This document shows positions 16,566 to 28,069 of a stretch of 64,000 nucleotides of DNA, piece after piece. Where the stretch lies: assembly GCA_001600055.1 (NCBI GenBank), contig BCIV01000010.1, positions 558,001 to 622,000 on the forward strand. The letters are read 5' to 3'. The notes under the pieces are model-generated. The model did not search any database, was not told the DNA's origin, and saw only the letters and a program-made list of their open reading frames with translations. The DNA is from Filobasidium wieringae (Eukaryota > Basidiomycota > Tremellomycetes > Filobasidiales > Filobasidiaceae). The translations under genes were made by a program, and so were the position numbers. Within the stretch, counting starts at the first letter, position 1; every line of letters starts with the position of its first letter.

Positions 16566-19500
16566 TTACTGCCCTCTGTAATCGGGACCGTTATATAGTC
16601 TATCATCGATATAGTGATTCCGTCCAGGATGTACGGGCGGTGGTTGATTCGGTGCAGCGTACTGTTGACCCTGGTCATTCATTCCATATCCGTCCCCGTA
16701 TCCAGGAGGTGGACCCCCTCCTTGAGATCCGTTCGCATAGCTAGGGTAACCGTACCCTCCAGTATTCGACATTTGCGACATCCTCTGGCTTCCTCGGATG
16801 GGAGCCCTAGATTCGGACGAGACAGGTCTTGCGGCAGGTGACGCCTGCCTTCTCCTACCCCCACAGCAACCGCCGCAGCACAAACATCGCACGAGAGCCC
16901 ATAATATGGCAAGGACCTACATCGGCAGGCAAGGATGAGCTGGGCATCGAGAGCTGACATTGAAGGAAAGCATGCTTACAATAAGCCCTCCAACCACCGT
17001 GACCGGGATGGAGATATTCTTATTCTGCGTGTACCATGATCCGATTTGGTCTCCAACACTTCCACTCGAACAAGTAGCATTGTAACATCGACCTAAATCC
17101 GGTTGTTTCATGATCAGTACCTTGATAAAGGACCCACAATGCGAATTTTTAGAGTCTCACCTCCGTAGCCGCAGGGGGAACCATCAATTAGCGGCGATTG
17201 CAAGATCAAGCAGCGATTGGAGGAGCTGGGATCTTGACACGATACCACGCAACTCCTGTCGCCTCTTTGACCGCACGCTCTCGTCAAATTGTTACTAGCT
17301 CCTACGGTTTGGCATTGTACTAATCGACCCAAATCAGACCAAGAGCCTCAACCACAACAATCTGGTGACCAACTCACAATCATTGGATGTACATTGTCCG
17401 CTAGCACATGCCAGGCCATTCCCGCATCCTGTGCCGTCGGATACTGTTTCGTCGGCAGGACATGTCCGAGCGCTTCCAGTACAATACTCCACTCGATCGC
17501 AAGCCTCATCCTTTGCTGGACGGCATACGGTAGAATTAGAGGCGAACCTAAGGAATAGAACAGGGTCAATTAGTACCAGTGTACAGAATGAAGAACGTGT
17601 TATTACTCACGAGCATTGGCTAGTACAACAAGCATCTGTGGCTGGATCACATACAGCGCTATTAATGAAACGACAAGCTGTTTGATTTATATTAGATCAA
17701 TCGATATAGACTTTGCCGAATCGGATCATGACTCACTGCTCGAATCGCAACATGCAGAGGAAGATCCCATTCCTGGATCACAGTCTTCCCCATCTTCGAG
17801 AATGCCATCTACGTGAATATTCGTAAGGATCCGCAACATCGAAGTATGCAGTCAGATGGGACTCACTGCCACAGCTCTGCAAGCTGAGCACGGTCCTGCC
17901 TCCAGGAGGCACCATACAGCTATAGTCCAATGCATTGGACTGCATCAAGGAACAAATGTTACCAATACTGCAAGGTGAAAAGTTGGTCTGGGGATCTTCT
18001 GATGAGGTTGATGGATTCATGATGTAACGTTGACCGGCATCGCACGCTCCACTATTCAACGGGCAGCATGCGCCAGACAATGAACAGCCCGACGTGCAGT
18101 CGTGTATCGCACCGAAATTGTGACCCTGCAAGACAAGTACGGCTATCAGAACGGACATGCTCCGGTGGGCAGACTGGGGCTTCTTACCATCTCGTGAGAT
18201 ATCAGGCTCCACTCAGATCTGGTCGCTACACTAACTCCGGTTCCGCTAACATAACCGCTGGACTGCTGATTACTGTTTGTTTGGCAAACAGTTCCCAGCC
18301 AAGCGACTCCGATCTCCGATCCAGTTGCACATGATGTAGCGAGATGATATAGTCCAGCGTCACTTGTACCGGATTCTCCCCTCCATTGAGAAAATCGCGA
18401 TAGCCTATCATTCAGGGTGATCGAGTTGGAGCATTCGACGTTCCAAGGAAGGGGAGAATTTGGAGTACAGGTCTCATTGACGACGTTCAGCTCGATGATA
18501 CCAAGCGAAACGTTGAAAGTCTGACGATAGAGATTGGAAACCCTGAATTGAGGAGCTAAGGTAAGTTCGGGCGATTGAGCTGAATGATTAAAGCTTCGAC
18601 TTACGAATTCATGTTAGTCAGGATTTGGGTTCTGGCAGCCTCTGCTCCTCCATAGGTAGAGACGTAATTACAATCCGCGGCGAAACCAACGTATACCACC
18701 CTCTGCTCGGTAGGGCATCCTGCGGTCGATCCGATCGAATTGATGTAGTTGCTGTTAGGCGTGTTGGTCCCGCCAGTAGGGGTGTCTTGCCTCTTAATTC
18801 GGACATGTCGAGAAGATATGGAATCCGATAACAGATCAGGAAATTCATCTGCAGATGAGACAGCCCACCAAGGGGACGATACTGCTGAAACCTTGGGCCT
18901 CCGGACGGGGTGTGTCGTGTTGTCCATATTCCAGTCCATTGTATCGTGACTACAGCCGGTATGACCTCCATCCGAATCTCCGTCAGAAGTAGGATGATTG
19001 TCCCCTTCTATAAACATCACCAGATCGCTCGATTCTTCCAGGTAAACGGGATCATGCTGGCCCTTATGCCGTAAATAGTTCTCTCGTGTTGCTATGTTCC
19101 ACGTAACTCCATCGACTTGCACGGTTCCGGCAAACTTCGGACTAGTACCGTCTTGAAGTCCGTCATCGTACACATGTATGCTAGCCCACCCACGTACTCC
19201 TCGTTCTGGTTGCGAAAATGAAGGATACCACAGTCCACCCATCAGGTCTTCCTGCAACCTCTGTTGGGTGTGCATCGAAGATATAACCTCTCCAGAATAT
19301 AGCCGATGTCCGTTGTCATGAGGCAACAATGGCTCGGAAACCAGCACTTCTCCAGTTGCTGATAAATAGTTTATCTTGGCTTGAGGGTGAATCAATTCTG
19401 CTGTAGGAGCCAGATGAAGGTGGACCTCGTCCTCCTCGGTTTCATGGTCCATATTGGGTATAGAGAGCGAAAGTCGGAGGGCATCCGATGGAAGTAAGAG

Positions 19501-19786
19501 GTTGGGCGCGAGGGTTGATCTTTTTGTTCCCTTGTGAGGATGAGCGGGATGAGAGGGTATCGATCTGGGTATCACTTGAATTGCGACGTTCCGAGGGTGA
19601 AATATCCGCTTCAATGTGCCCGGTGCTCTGCTCGCAGCTAGAAGCGTGTGCATTCAGAATCAAGACCGCATCACTAGACGGACAGCTTAGCTTACCCGAG
19701 ACATCTTGAAGGACTCCACATAAGAGTATTATTAAAAGTCCAAGCAAGAGCGAAGCCGATATCCGGGAAAAGGGAGAGGCAGGCAT
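16566..19786 (-). CDS. ADAM-type membrane metalloprotease with disintegrin-like domain
   Basis: ADAMs are zinc proteases that cut ectodomains at the cell surface. About ten exons give 889 residues. Placed borders include 19786-19696, 19637-18605, 18542-18188, 18125-17867 and 17808-17737; the last exon is about 16916-16566. In order: a signal peptide (SASLLLGLLIILLCGV), a prodomain, and an M12B catalytic domain with HEMGHNFGAIHD at 491-502. This gives all three zinc histidines and the catalytic Glu; an intron falls just after HEM. Next come a disintegrin-like module (GEDCDPG, CDPATDACC, CRPAKDEACD), a Cys-rich region, a membrane helix (VTVVGGLIVLAILWALV), a CCGGCCGG juxtamembrane cluster and a Gly/Pro/Tyr-rich tail. 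The ATG at 19786 is the first in frame and opens the signal peptide. Substrates are unknown. Confidence 0.92.
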
Positions 19787-20430
19787 GTAGGGTATATCTG
19801 GGTGTGTGCTTCTCGTGCTCACGGAGAGGGTATCTGATGCTGGAGTCGATTCAAGTCCTGCGTTGTTTACAAGCTTTACAAGGGCGGTAGTGATCGAACT
19901 CGAACCCGGATCCTGAGAGATCTGAGAGACGTATGGCTGGTTCCAACGGAAAGTTTCAAGCAAGTCGTTTGATGGGCCAAACGACAACGGGGTAACGCGT
20001 CCTTTGTTGTTATCGCGCTCGGTTAGCGTTTGATGTAGATGTAAGGATCGGTCGCTCGTCCTAGCCACCTTCAACTGTCACAGATTGATCCGGAGGTGTG
20101 GAGAGTGATATATGTTCTGCGACCATGACGACTGCGAGCGATCGACGCCGCCTCTTGTCGCATTGAAATCGCCAAGGTCATGAAATCCTCATCGGTAGCT
20201 TCGGTAGTCGCAAGGGCTTCGTAGAAATTACGCACAGCCTTGACCTCCACTTGATTTTGCTTCCGCGTAAGCTTGGCGACGGGTAAAGTCCACTAGTCAT
20301 GCTCGTCGCTGCCATCGCTTACCAGACGTCATTTCGTGTATCAATCATCAAAGACAAAACCCAATCTTACACCAAGTCTGTTTACAGCAAGTTGGTCTCC
20401 ACGTTTCTCATAACACAATCAACCACGTCC
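19787..20430. other. Intergenic between ADAM and GAD genes
   Basis: Both flanking genes are on the minus strand. The 644 bases should hold the ADAM promoter and the GAD 3' UTR. The open frame that extends upstream of the ADAM start lacks an ATG. Confidence 0.4.
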
Positions 20431-22915
20431 TTAACAGACAGCATGAGTCTTTCCGGTCTTGCCCTGCAAAGAATGCTTGTCACCTCCTGCGACGTGGTGA
20501 CCCTTGGAGTGGTGACGCCTCTCCTTCTTGTGCTTGCTGTTCAACTCCATGTGATCCTGGATAGACTTTTCAGATTGCTGGTCCAAGATTTCACAGGTCT
20601 GAATCAAATCTCGGATAACTGGATCCGGATTACCTCGAGTTAGCGGATACTCCTCATAGAGCGACTGATGTAATCAAGGCTCACGGGCGTTGCATCGAGA
20701 CTTAGAGAAGTCCATCCTGCAGACGACACGCAACAGCTTGAGACCATTTGCGTTGGGAGCCATGCTGTAATGCGTATCGTGTCATCATTTGTACCGCATC
20801 GAAGAAGTCACCATTCGCGAAGGCCACTCACGTGTACGCAGGGACGATCCAGTTCCTGCTCCTCAAGGCCGAGGCGATCGCGAATTCGTCATAGTGTCTC
20901 TTCTCGCTCAACCTGAACGCGACCAAAGGCAATGAATCTCCGTTCCTGGGGTTCATCACAGTAAACCGGCCAGTAGACTCGAGCTGGGCCGCGAGGTAGT
21001 CCGAGGTCTGTGTGATAGACTGCATGATGGCTCTAAATCCGGACTTTCCATTGCGGATCAGAACTGAGTTGACCCGTGAACTCGACTCAATCAGTATCCG
21101 TCAGTTTATATGTATATCAACTCAGGTCGACGAACCGTAGTATTCTAAACAAAGAAAAGAAAGGTCAGTATTGGGAACCTTCCTCGCTAGAACTGATGGA
21201 TCAACTCACGACCGATGATTTGAACCCCGGATTTAGAGAAGTTCAAAGTGAATGATGCCTGAACAAAGGGTTGTGATCCTAATCAGATAACTGAACTCGT
21301 CCAGATATGACCATGGTGACACGTACCTGATCAGCTCCCAGGTAGTTGCTATTGATACATACATAGTGAGTGTCGACCAAGTACAAAGAACCTCGTTCAA
21401 ACTCACACATGGAAGATCAGCTCCTCGGGAAGGTACTCCTGACTCCTCCAAAGAGCCCATCCGACTCTGTATATGACGGGGATTTGAAAAGGGTACTTCG
21501 GTTGTAGACGGCCAACGACTCGCTAACTCACCCAGCATAGGTCATTCCGTATTTGTGTCCAGAGGTGTTGATCGAAACCACTCGGGGAAGCCTGAAGTCC
21601 CATTCAAGCTCAGGCTTGACGAAAGGCGCTACCATTCCGCCAGAAGCCGCGTCGACGTGAATCTTGATGTCCAAACCCTTTTCCTTCTCGAGCTCGTCAA
21701 GAAGCCTTGAGATCTCCTTGATATCCTCATACTCCCCAGTGTATGTGGTTCCCAAGATGCCGACAACTCCAATAGTATTTTCATCGCAGAGTGCGACAGC
21801 CTGTAGACATCAACATAACGCGGTCAGTATAGACAATCTGATCGCGATCAGGCCAACGCGTACCTCTTTAGGGTCAATGACATATCGGTCGTTGGTACAG
21901 TATACGTACTTCTCCTCGATCTCTAGGTACCTGGTAGCCTTCTCCCAGCCTGGTTGCAACTACGGTCATTGAAACCGCTCTTCCTGACCTAAATAACAAT
22001 CTCACTTACAAACTTGTACCGCAGAGTTCATGATCATATTGGGTTTGTCATGAGGCTTGCCAGCTGCTTTCCTGGCGTTTTGCCACTTTCTCTTCCTGTA
22101 CGTAGGAGGATGAGTACCCTTGCAACTAAGCGGACGCGGAAAAAGCTCACATGGCAAGGGTAGCGAGGATGATGGCTTTAAGTGAAAAATGAGCCCCGGC
22201 TAAGACAGTCGAACCCAACGTCGTGCGCTAACCTTCGCTCGATCCTACCGTGGAAACACCCAGACATGCTTGTTCCGCCTGGGTGGGCGCGTTGAAGAGA
22301 CGGCCGATGATATTGACTGTATCTGCGATTTCAGTATTAGGTGGAAGTGGATGACGTATTTAGCTTACCGCATCGGTTCTGGATGTCAACGGTGGCAGGA
22401 TATTCCTCCTACACAAGACGAAACCGCACAGGAATCCATCCATAAGCTGGTGGTTTTGCTATCTTTCTGTCTGCCATATGATTCGATCGCTTACCGCATC
22501 GATAGCGTTCTTGTTTAAGTTCTCCATCATCAGCTTCTCCGCAGCTGGATCCATAAAAGTGGTGACGAAGGACGCCAAATTCAGTGCAGGGGTACCATCA
22601 AGCTGTTGAGGATAGTATGAGGACTTTTTGCTCCTATCGAAGGACGATGTGAGGGAAAACACACCTCGAGTTCGTCGTGAACCAGCTGATAGGCAGTCTC
22701 GGCGGGGATAGGATCTTCCGCCATCTCCCACTGCAAAACAGTGTGTTTGCGGTCGTCAACGTATCTCTTTTCGATGATCAATCAGGTTCACCTACTTGAG
22801 GAAGTTCATTCGCCGCAGCAGAAGATCCGTAAACCAAGCTGTCGACATACTTGATCTTGTTCTGGCTAGCCACCTCGTCCTTCTTGTCGTGCTGGTCGTT
22901 AACGGAGCCAATCAT
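20431..22915 (-). CDS. GAD1: Glutamate decarboxylase (PLP-dependent)
   Basis: The enzyme converts glutamate to GABA in the cytosol and feeds the GABA shunt and redox stress responses. The start is the ATG at 22915 ([14 protein letters not shown]). Conserved blocks follow on the minus strand: [18 protein letters not shown], the [11 protein letters not shown] segment, [15 protein letters not shown] with the cofactor-binding Asp, and [15 protein letters not shown] with the PLP lysine. Then come [23 protein letters not shown] and the C-terminus. The last intron, with a GTGAGC donor and CTCGAG end, removes an in-frame TGA. The final exon codes a His/Lys/Arg-rich tail ([13 protein letters not shown]) ending HAVC. 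At least nine introns are present and several inner borders were not fixed. Identity is firm. Confidence 0.92.
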
Positions 22916-23312
22916 CTTTGTTGATAGTGAGAGAGCTAGTGTGTTCAGGTTATGTGGTAAGAGGGTGATCGCGGTTTAGGGACTCAAGCCTCAAGTTTCG
23001 ATGAAAGGCAGTCATTGGAATGCCAAATATATACTGTGTATGAAATACACAGCGGTCGTCATTCCAGGTATTATTAGATATGACGCGGTCTTGAGGAAGT
23101 CACGTGATGCTATAAAGGCTCGAATACTACTCATCACTGAGGCACATTGCTTAGACTCGCAAACCTCTCAGCCTAGAACGATCCGTTCGTTCATATTTCA
23201 ATATCGAGCTACAAAATTCAACCGGCAACCGGTAACTGGTGCTTTCCAAGACCCAGGGTATATGATAGCTTGAACTGCGATCACGTGAAGTTCGCATGTC
23301 ACCAATGAAGCA
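22916..23312 (-). promoter_or_regulatory. GAD promoter with two TCACGTGA palindromes
   Basis: The 8-base palindrome TCACGTGA occurs at 23100-23107 and 23281-23288, about 185 and 366 bases upstream of the GAD start codon. This is the high-affinity form of the bHLH E-box (Cbf1/USF type in other organisms). Which factor binds here is inference. Confidence 0.4.
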
Positions 23313-24337
23313 TCAGACCTGGTCAGCTGAAGCCTTCCATGCATCGTGATCGGACTTGATCGAGGCCGCCTGATCGCCGAATTTCTACAAGCATGGCGCA
23401 AAGGGCGTATATCGTGAGCTTTCGTAACGGAACGCTTGCCTAGCTACGTACCTCCTTCTCCGAAGCGCTCATAGTGGCCCATTTCTCACCGCCTTTCTTG
23501 CTTAACCAAACTTGAAGCTGCCCTTTTGCAATACCCTCCGACTCCGCTTGCTTTAGCAGAGAAGCATCTTGTCTGACCTCTCGCATGAAGACGAAGAATC
23601 CTCCAATGGGACGTTGGGGTTCGCCGGCTTTCTGTGGGTGACGGCTGTTATACCGAATCTTAGAACCACTCGCTGTAGTCTTGGGCAGATTGGGATCCTG
23701 GAGGGGTCGAGGTAGGATGGCGTTAAGTCCCTTCAACTCTGTAGGTGTCAAGGCGTTGTAATATTTGGCGTATGCGGTCTTGTATGCTTCGGATGCAGCT
23801 TTTCCCTTTTGCACATAGGGCTGAGAAGGTTGTATAGCGACAAGCACATAAGTGATATGTTGGTTCCTCTCGGCTTCTCAATGAAGGAAGAAGGCTTTGC
23901 TCAATCGGCTCCCGGATGCCCTTGAAGTTTCGGAAGCCGACCAGCTCTGACCAGCTCCGTAATCCAAACTCACTTTCTTTTCCTCTTCCGAAAGTTCATT
24001 CCATTTCTGGCCTGCAACTTTAGCAACGGCTCTAGAATCAACTTTGCCTTCTCCATTCAAGTGCTGTTCTCTGATTTTAGGGTAGAGGTCGGTAAAGAAG
24101 TGTGCGTAAGAAGAAGAAGGAGCTTTGGGAGGGAGAGGAAGTCCAGCTATGAATTCATCCAAATGAGTATATGGATCAAACGAAATCTTTAGGACGATCG
24201 ACTAGCTCGATTGAGCTTGACGACTGACCATCTTGGAACTTCTTATTGACCAGGCCATTCACAGCAGAGTGACTGATGGAACGCTGGGTTTGGCGGTTCA
24301 ACTCCCGGAAGAGGTTAATTCTCATTTGCATGGCCAT
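23313..24337 (-). CDS. Double HMG-box protein, probably mitochondrial (Abf2/TFAM-like)
   Basis: Proteins of this kind bend and pack mitochondrial DNA. Four exons (24337-24229, 24146-23974, 23820-23452, 23384-23313) give 240 residues in phase. The N-terminus MAMQMRINLFRELNRQ has Arg but almost no acidic residues, which fits a mitochondrial presequence. Box 1 starts PLPPKAPSSSYAHFF and runs through GQKWNELSEEEKK and PYVQKGKAASEAY. Box 2 starts PQRPIGGFFVFMREVRQD and ends GGEKWATMSASEKEKFGDQAA. Intron 2 is unusually long for the window (153 bases) and could hide a small exon. Nuclear location cannot be excluded; the mitochondrial call rests on the leader and the two-box layout. Confidence 0.78.
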
Positions 24338-24993
24338 GTCGGATCGTTTATGAGAGTTGGGACCTCTATATCCCTACGTTCTTCTAGATTTCAGCAGATG
24401 ACAAATTAACAAAGAAGCTAGCTTTACAGTAATCGCTTTGCCTTCTCATGAGAAGGCAGGGCGGTCGTTACTAGTTCTGGAGCTGAGACTCGACGACCCA
24501 TGAATATGCCGAGTTTCTAGCCTGATGATCTATGAGATCTATGACCTCAGGTCAGCCGCAAGGAAACATATGCGATCTGCAGATGGATGATCGATAGGAG
24601 ATCTTTCGACGACACACAAAGTGCAGTATCGTTAAAGCATTGTTGTAAAGAATCAGTTGCATTCTGAACACGCCAAGGACCATTTGCGATCGATAGTTTA
24701 CGAGATTTCGAGAAAATCGGTCTTTTTTACGCGGATTTCTTACTTCTGGTTCGCGAGAGTCATGACATGACCTCTTTATCTCTGCACTTGATCTCTCTCT
24801 GGGATCTGGAAGCTCTGGAAATTCTGTAACGTGACAGCGTCTGGCCTCTCCAATCACAACCCACTTACGGTCTGAGTTCTTCTCAGTGTGTACATTTCAC
24901 CGGAAAGCGTCTTCGTTCAGTATGACGTCGATGATGCGATAACACCTCAATTCTCTACTTGACATCAATTGAACAAACGAAAAAACGATCTCG
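24338..24993. other. Divergent promoter region, no gene seen
   Basis: The 656 bases lie between the start codons of the HMG-box gene and the membrane protein gene. Reading frames here have no recognisable domain. A TGACGTCG word (CRE-like) lies near 24924. Confidence 0.4.
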
Positions 24994-27720
24994 ATGATTC
25001 TACCAGAGGATCCCGAAAAGGAAGCTCTGCAAAGGCAGCTTGATGCAGCTCAGGAGCTCGCTCTACAAGTTCGCGAATCAACCGAGTCTGGAAATGGTCA
25101 GGAAGAAGCAGGCAACCGTATCTCGAATTTATCCCTACCACCACCTCCTTATAATCCCGAATCCCTGCAGCGCGGCCTCGGAAATGGAATCTCTCCCCGT
25201 CGAGGAGAGCAAGAGCGTTCTTCTATTGGTCTCTCGTCCTCACCCAATGACTTAGGCTATCGGACTCCCTCCCTCGCTTCACTGAACGAAAGAGTTTCGA
25301 CATATCCCCCTTATCATGTCGAAGCTTCCACATCGCAATCTCAACTTCCTTCGACCCAATCACTGAGTATGCGTACATTTGAAACCGAGTCAGGAATTCT
25401 GAGTCGGCGAAGATCTTTCCAGAGAGAAGAAACCACTTCGATATTTAGTGGTTTGAGTTCACGGAGTCAAGCTTCGCTCAATCCATTCGCGAGGAACGAC
25501 GTACGGGGAAGCCGCAAAGGAAAGGAGCGGTCGTGGCGGCGGCAAACGAGGTCCAGGTTTGCATTGATACCTGATTCCTGGGGCTGGAGGCAATGGAGCA
25601 GGAAGACTTGGGTACTGATTCTGCTGTTCTCCCTCGTGAGTCCATCTGCTGATGGCGCTGCATAATCGGCTAGCGCTGAACGATGTGGCTTTGCCAACAA
25701 GTTGGTTGTATGTGGAACTGTTGGAGGTCTCATAGGCGGCTTATCGGTTGGTCGGCAAAACGAGGAACGAATTCCCAAGTACGCAGCCGCAGGCAATCGC
25801 ATTGTGGTACCCTGGGACAGCAACGGATATCTCACGTTTGACCCGATGAAGGACGGTCCCCCAACAGAAGATGGATCTCCACAGACGTGCAACACGTTTG
25901 AACCCCTTGCCAATGATAACATCTTGCGTTCTGTCGCCTTTGCCCCTTATGGACAGAACATCACATATGCTACCTTTTATCTTGACAAAAACGCAACGTC
26001 TCTCTTCATACATGCCAAAGGAGACTCGACTTCAGGCTCTGTTCAGATCGTTGGGATAGAGGATTATGATATGCTTCAGGCGGGACAGACTCCCAAGGAT
26101 CAAGTTCGTGTTGACGTCGTTCGAAGGATGGGAAACAACGCTACGGATAGTCTGGTTTGTCAAATGGGTGACACTACTGGTCGGCAAGGTGTTGGGATAT
26201 ACGTAAGCAGAAAATTAATGCTTCAATCCTTGCGGCTTCTGTCCATTGACAGCTCCGCTTTCTTAGACGCAATCCCTCTCCACACATTCTCCTGACGAAG
26301 TAGTAGCTGGCGATCCAAACCTATCGTTCTTTATTCTGGTTCGGTTTCCACCTCCTTCAAATGTGCCTTTCACCGCTAGTAGGAAAGTCAATGTATCGGC
26401 CGTATTTGACTTACCGGATGACAAACTGCCCAGCCTTGAGGTAACAACCGATCAGATGGGCCTGAGGATTGGGTATATGAAAGGCCTGGTGAGCCTTGAA
26501 GATATGCAAGTCAATATTGGTCGCGGTCTGATCAGCGCTGAAGTGAGTCGAAATACCACTTGGTACATGCGTGTCGAGATATTGACCCGCTTTCCACATC
26601 TAGTACGTAGCGGCGGACACTATGACTTTGCAAACAAGAACCTCCTCGTTATGGGGCACCTTTAATATTACTGACAGGTTGACTATGAACACTACGAGGT
26701 ATGTCTATGGCTTTACCGGATTTGTATTCGCTGTATGACTGACTTTCAACTTTGTTGATCCAGCGGTAGCCTTCTGGCAGACGTGATTCTTCACAATCCT
26801 GTAAGCAATGCCAGCAGAATAGGTTGACCTCGATACGTAGACGATTGACACGCTTTACGGCGTAGTTGCTTTCACCATCGACAAGTACCGCCTCCGATGG
26901 CGAATCTGTCCAACCGCGCGGGAAATACCTTCGAGTATCAAGTCCTGCATATGAGCCTGGAATGCAACCCCCTTCAGCCCAAGGGGACTATACGGGAGGG
27001 TCCGACCCAGAGCTGGCACCCATCAACCCTATCACAGTTCGAGCACAAACGACAAATGGACCTCTAGTATTAAGCTATCTTTCTCAGGCTCCCGGAATAG
27101 TGCTTGATTCTGCTGCATTCACGTCGAACGGAGAAGCTTCTACCAGGACGAATGCCGCTTTCCAGGGTAGCTTCCTGCTGTGAGTTTTGTTCAGGGCCGC
27201 TATGTCTATCTCACGGCTGATTGTTTGAGGACAAACAGACGATCTGTGAACGGAGATTTGCGGATTCCTGAATCCAACGATCTTCAACCGACTGACAACG
27301 GAATTCTCAATTTTGCCGATCCATGGGGCCGGGACAGGCGGAGGGTTATTACGTTTGATCAAGGCAACAACACTGCATTTGGCCAAAATCTTACGTCGAC
27401 TGGCGATGACTCTCGCTCTCCCTGGGGCTATACACGTGGTGGGTCCCAATGGATTGGCTATATGCACGGGCAATTCTGACCATATCTTTTTCCGTACAGG
27501 TGACTCTGTCTACAACAAAGCTGCTGGCTCATTTCAAGTTGCTGGCGTAACAATGTGGTTGACACCTCAGGAGGTCGAAAGGGCTGTCAATTTGAGCCAT
27601 ACTGCCATGGCTGTCGCTCAGGAATGCGCTGACTTGATCTGCAGTGGCTATGCAGCCATGCGAAGCAGCAAAGTCTTGACCCAGACGAGTTGGGGAGGTG
27701 GTGAACTTACGTTCACTTAG
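24994..27720 (+). CDS. Unknown single-pass membrane protein with large extracellular part
   Basis: I do not recognise the family. Eight exons in phase (24994-25635, 25702-26202, 26267-26542, 26604-26698, 26764-26800, 26866-27179, 27239-27438, 27500-27720) give 761 residues. The first 200 residues are Ser/Gln/Pro/Arg-rich and look disordered and cytosolic, ending in a basic patch. One hydrophobic helix follows (TWVLILLFSLLVVCGTVGGLIGG). The rest has scattered N-glycosylation sites (QNITY, KNATS, NNATD, FNITD) and beta-type segments such as VSAVFDLPDDKLPSLEV. No signal peptide is present, which fits a type II orientation. The exon 4/5 region includes a 37-base exon. It may be a wall-facing or adhesion protein, but that is a guess. 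Confidence 0.7.
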
Positions 27721-28069
27721 TCGGATCTCATTGGAGCAGTGTATCTTTTCGTTGTAACCCAAATTGTATCCACATCTTTAGGCTTTCAGGTCATATTATT
27801 TAGTACTTGTACGTTTACTTTGAAAGGCCCACCGCCATCATTTTGATACATGAAGCGAGCAACTGCTGTTATCGTTTCGGGAGGAAATTTACATCCGATC
27901 GATCGTGGTTGAAGAACGGTTCTACTAACTACTATTTTAATTTCGTGATCGGTCTTGACCAACTCCTCGCATACTAGATTCTCCTTCGCGCATCACATAA
28001 CAACCCAGAACGTCGCACCATTCTGGCTTGAGCAATCCGACTTGTCGATATCTAATCCGTGCTCGTACA
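27721..28069. other. Intergenic, no gene seen
   Basis: This 349-base gap is expected to hold the 3' UTR of the membrane protein gene and the promoter of the polymerase eta gene. Confidence 0.4.

Noticed and set aside
19900..19930. Second T-loop-like word (GGGTTCGAG, minus strand)
   Set aside because: No stem pairing and no D-arm upstream.
19787..20074. N-terminal extension of the ADAM protein upstream of 19786
   Set aside because: The frame is open but has no ATG before MPASPF, and the signal peptide must be at the very N-terminus.
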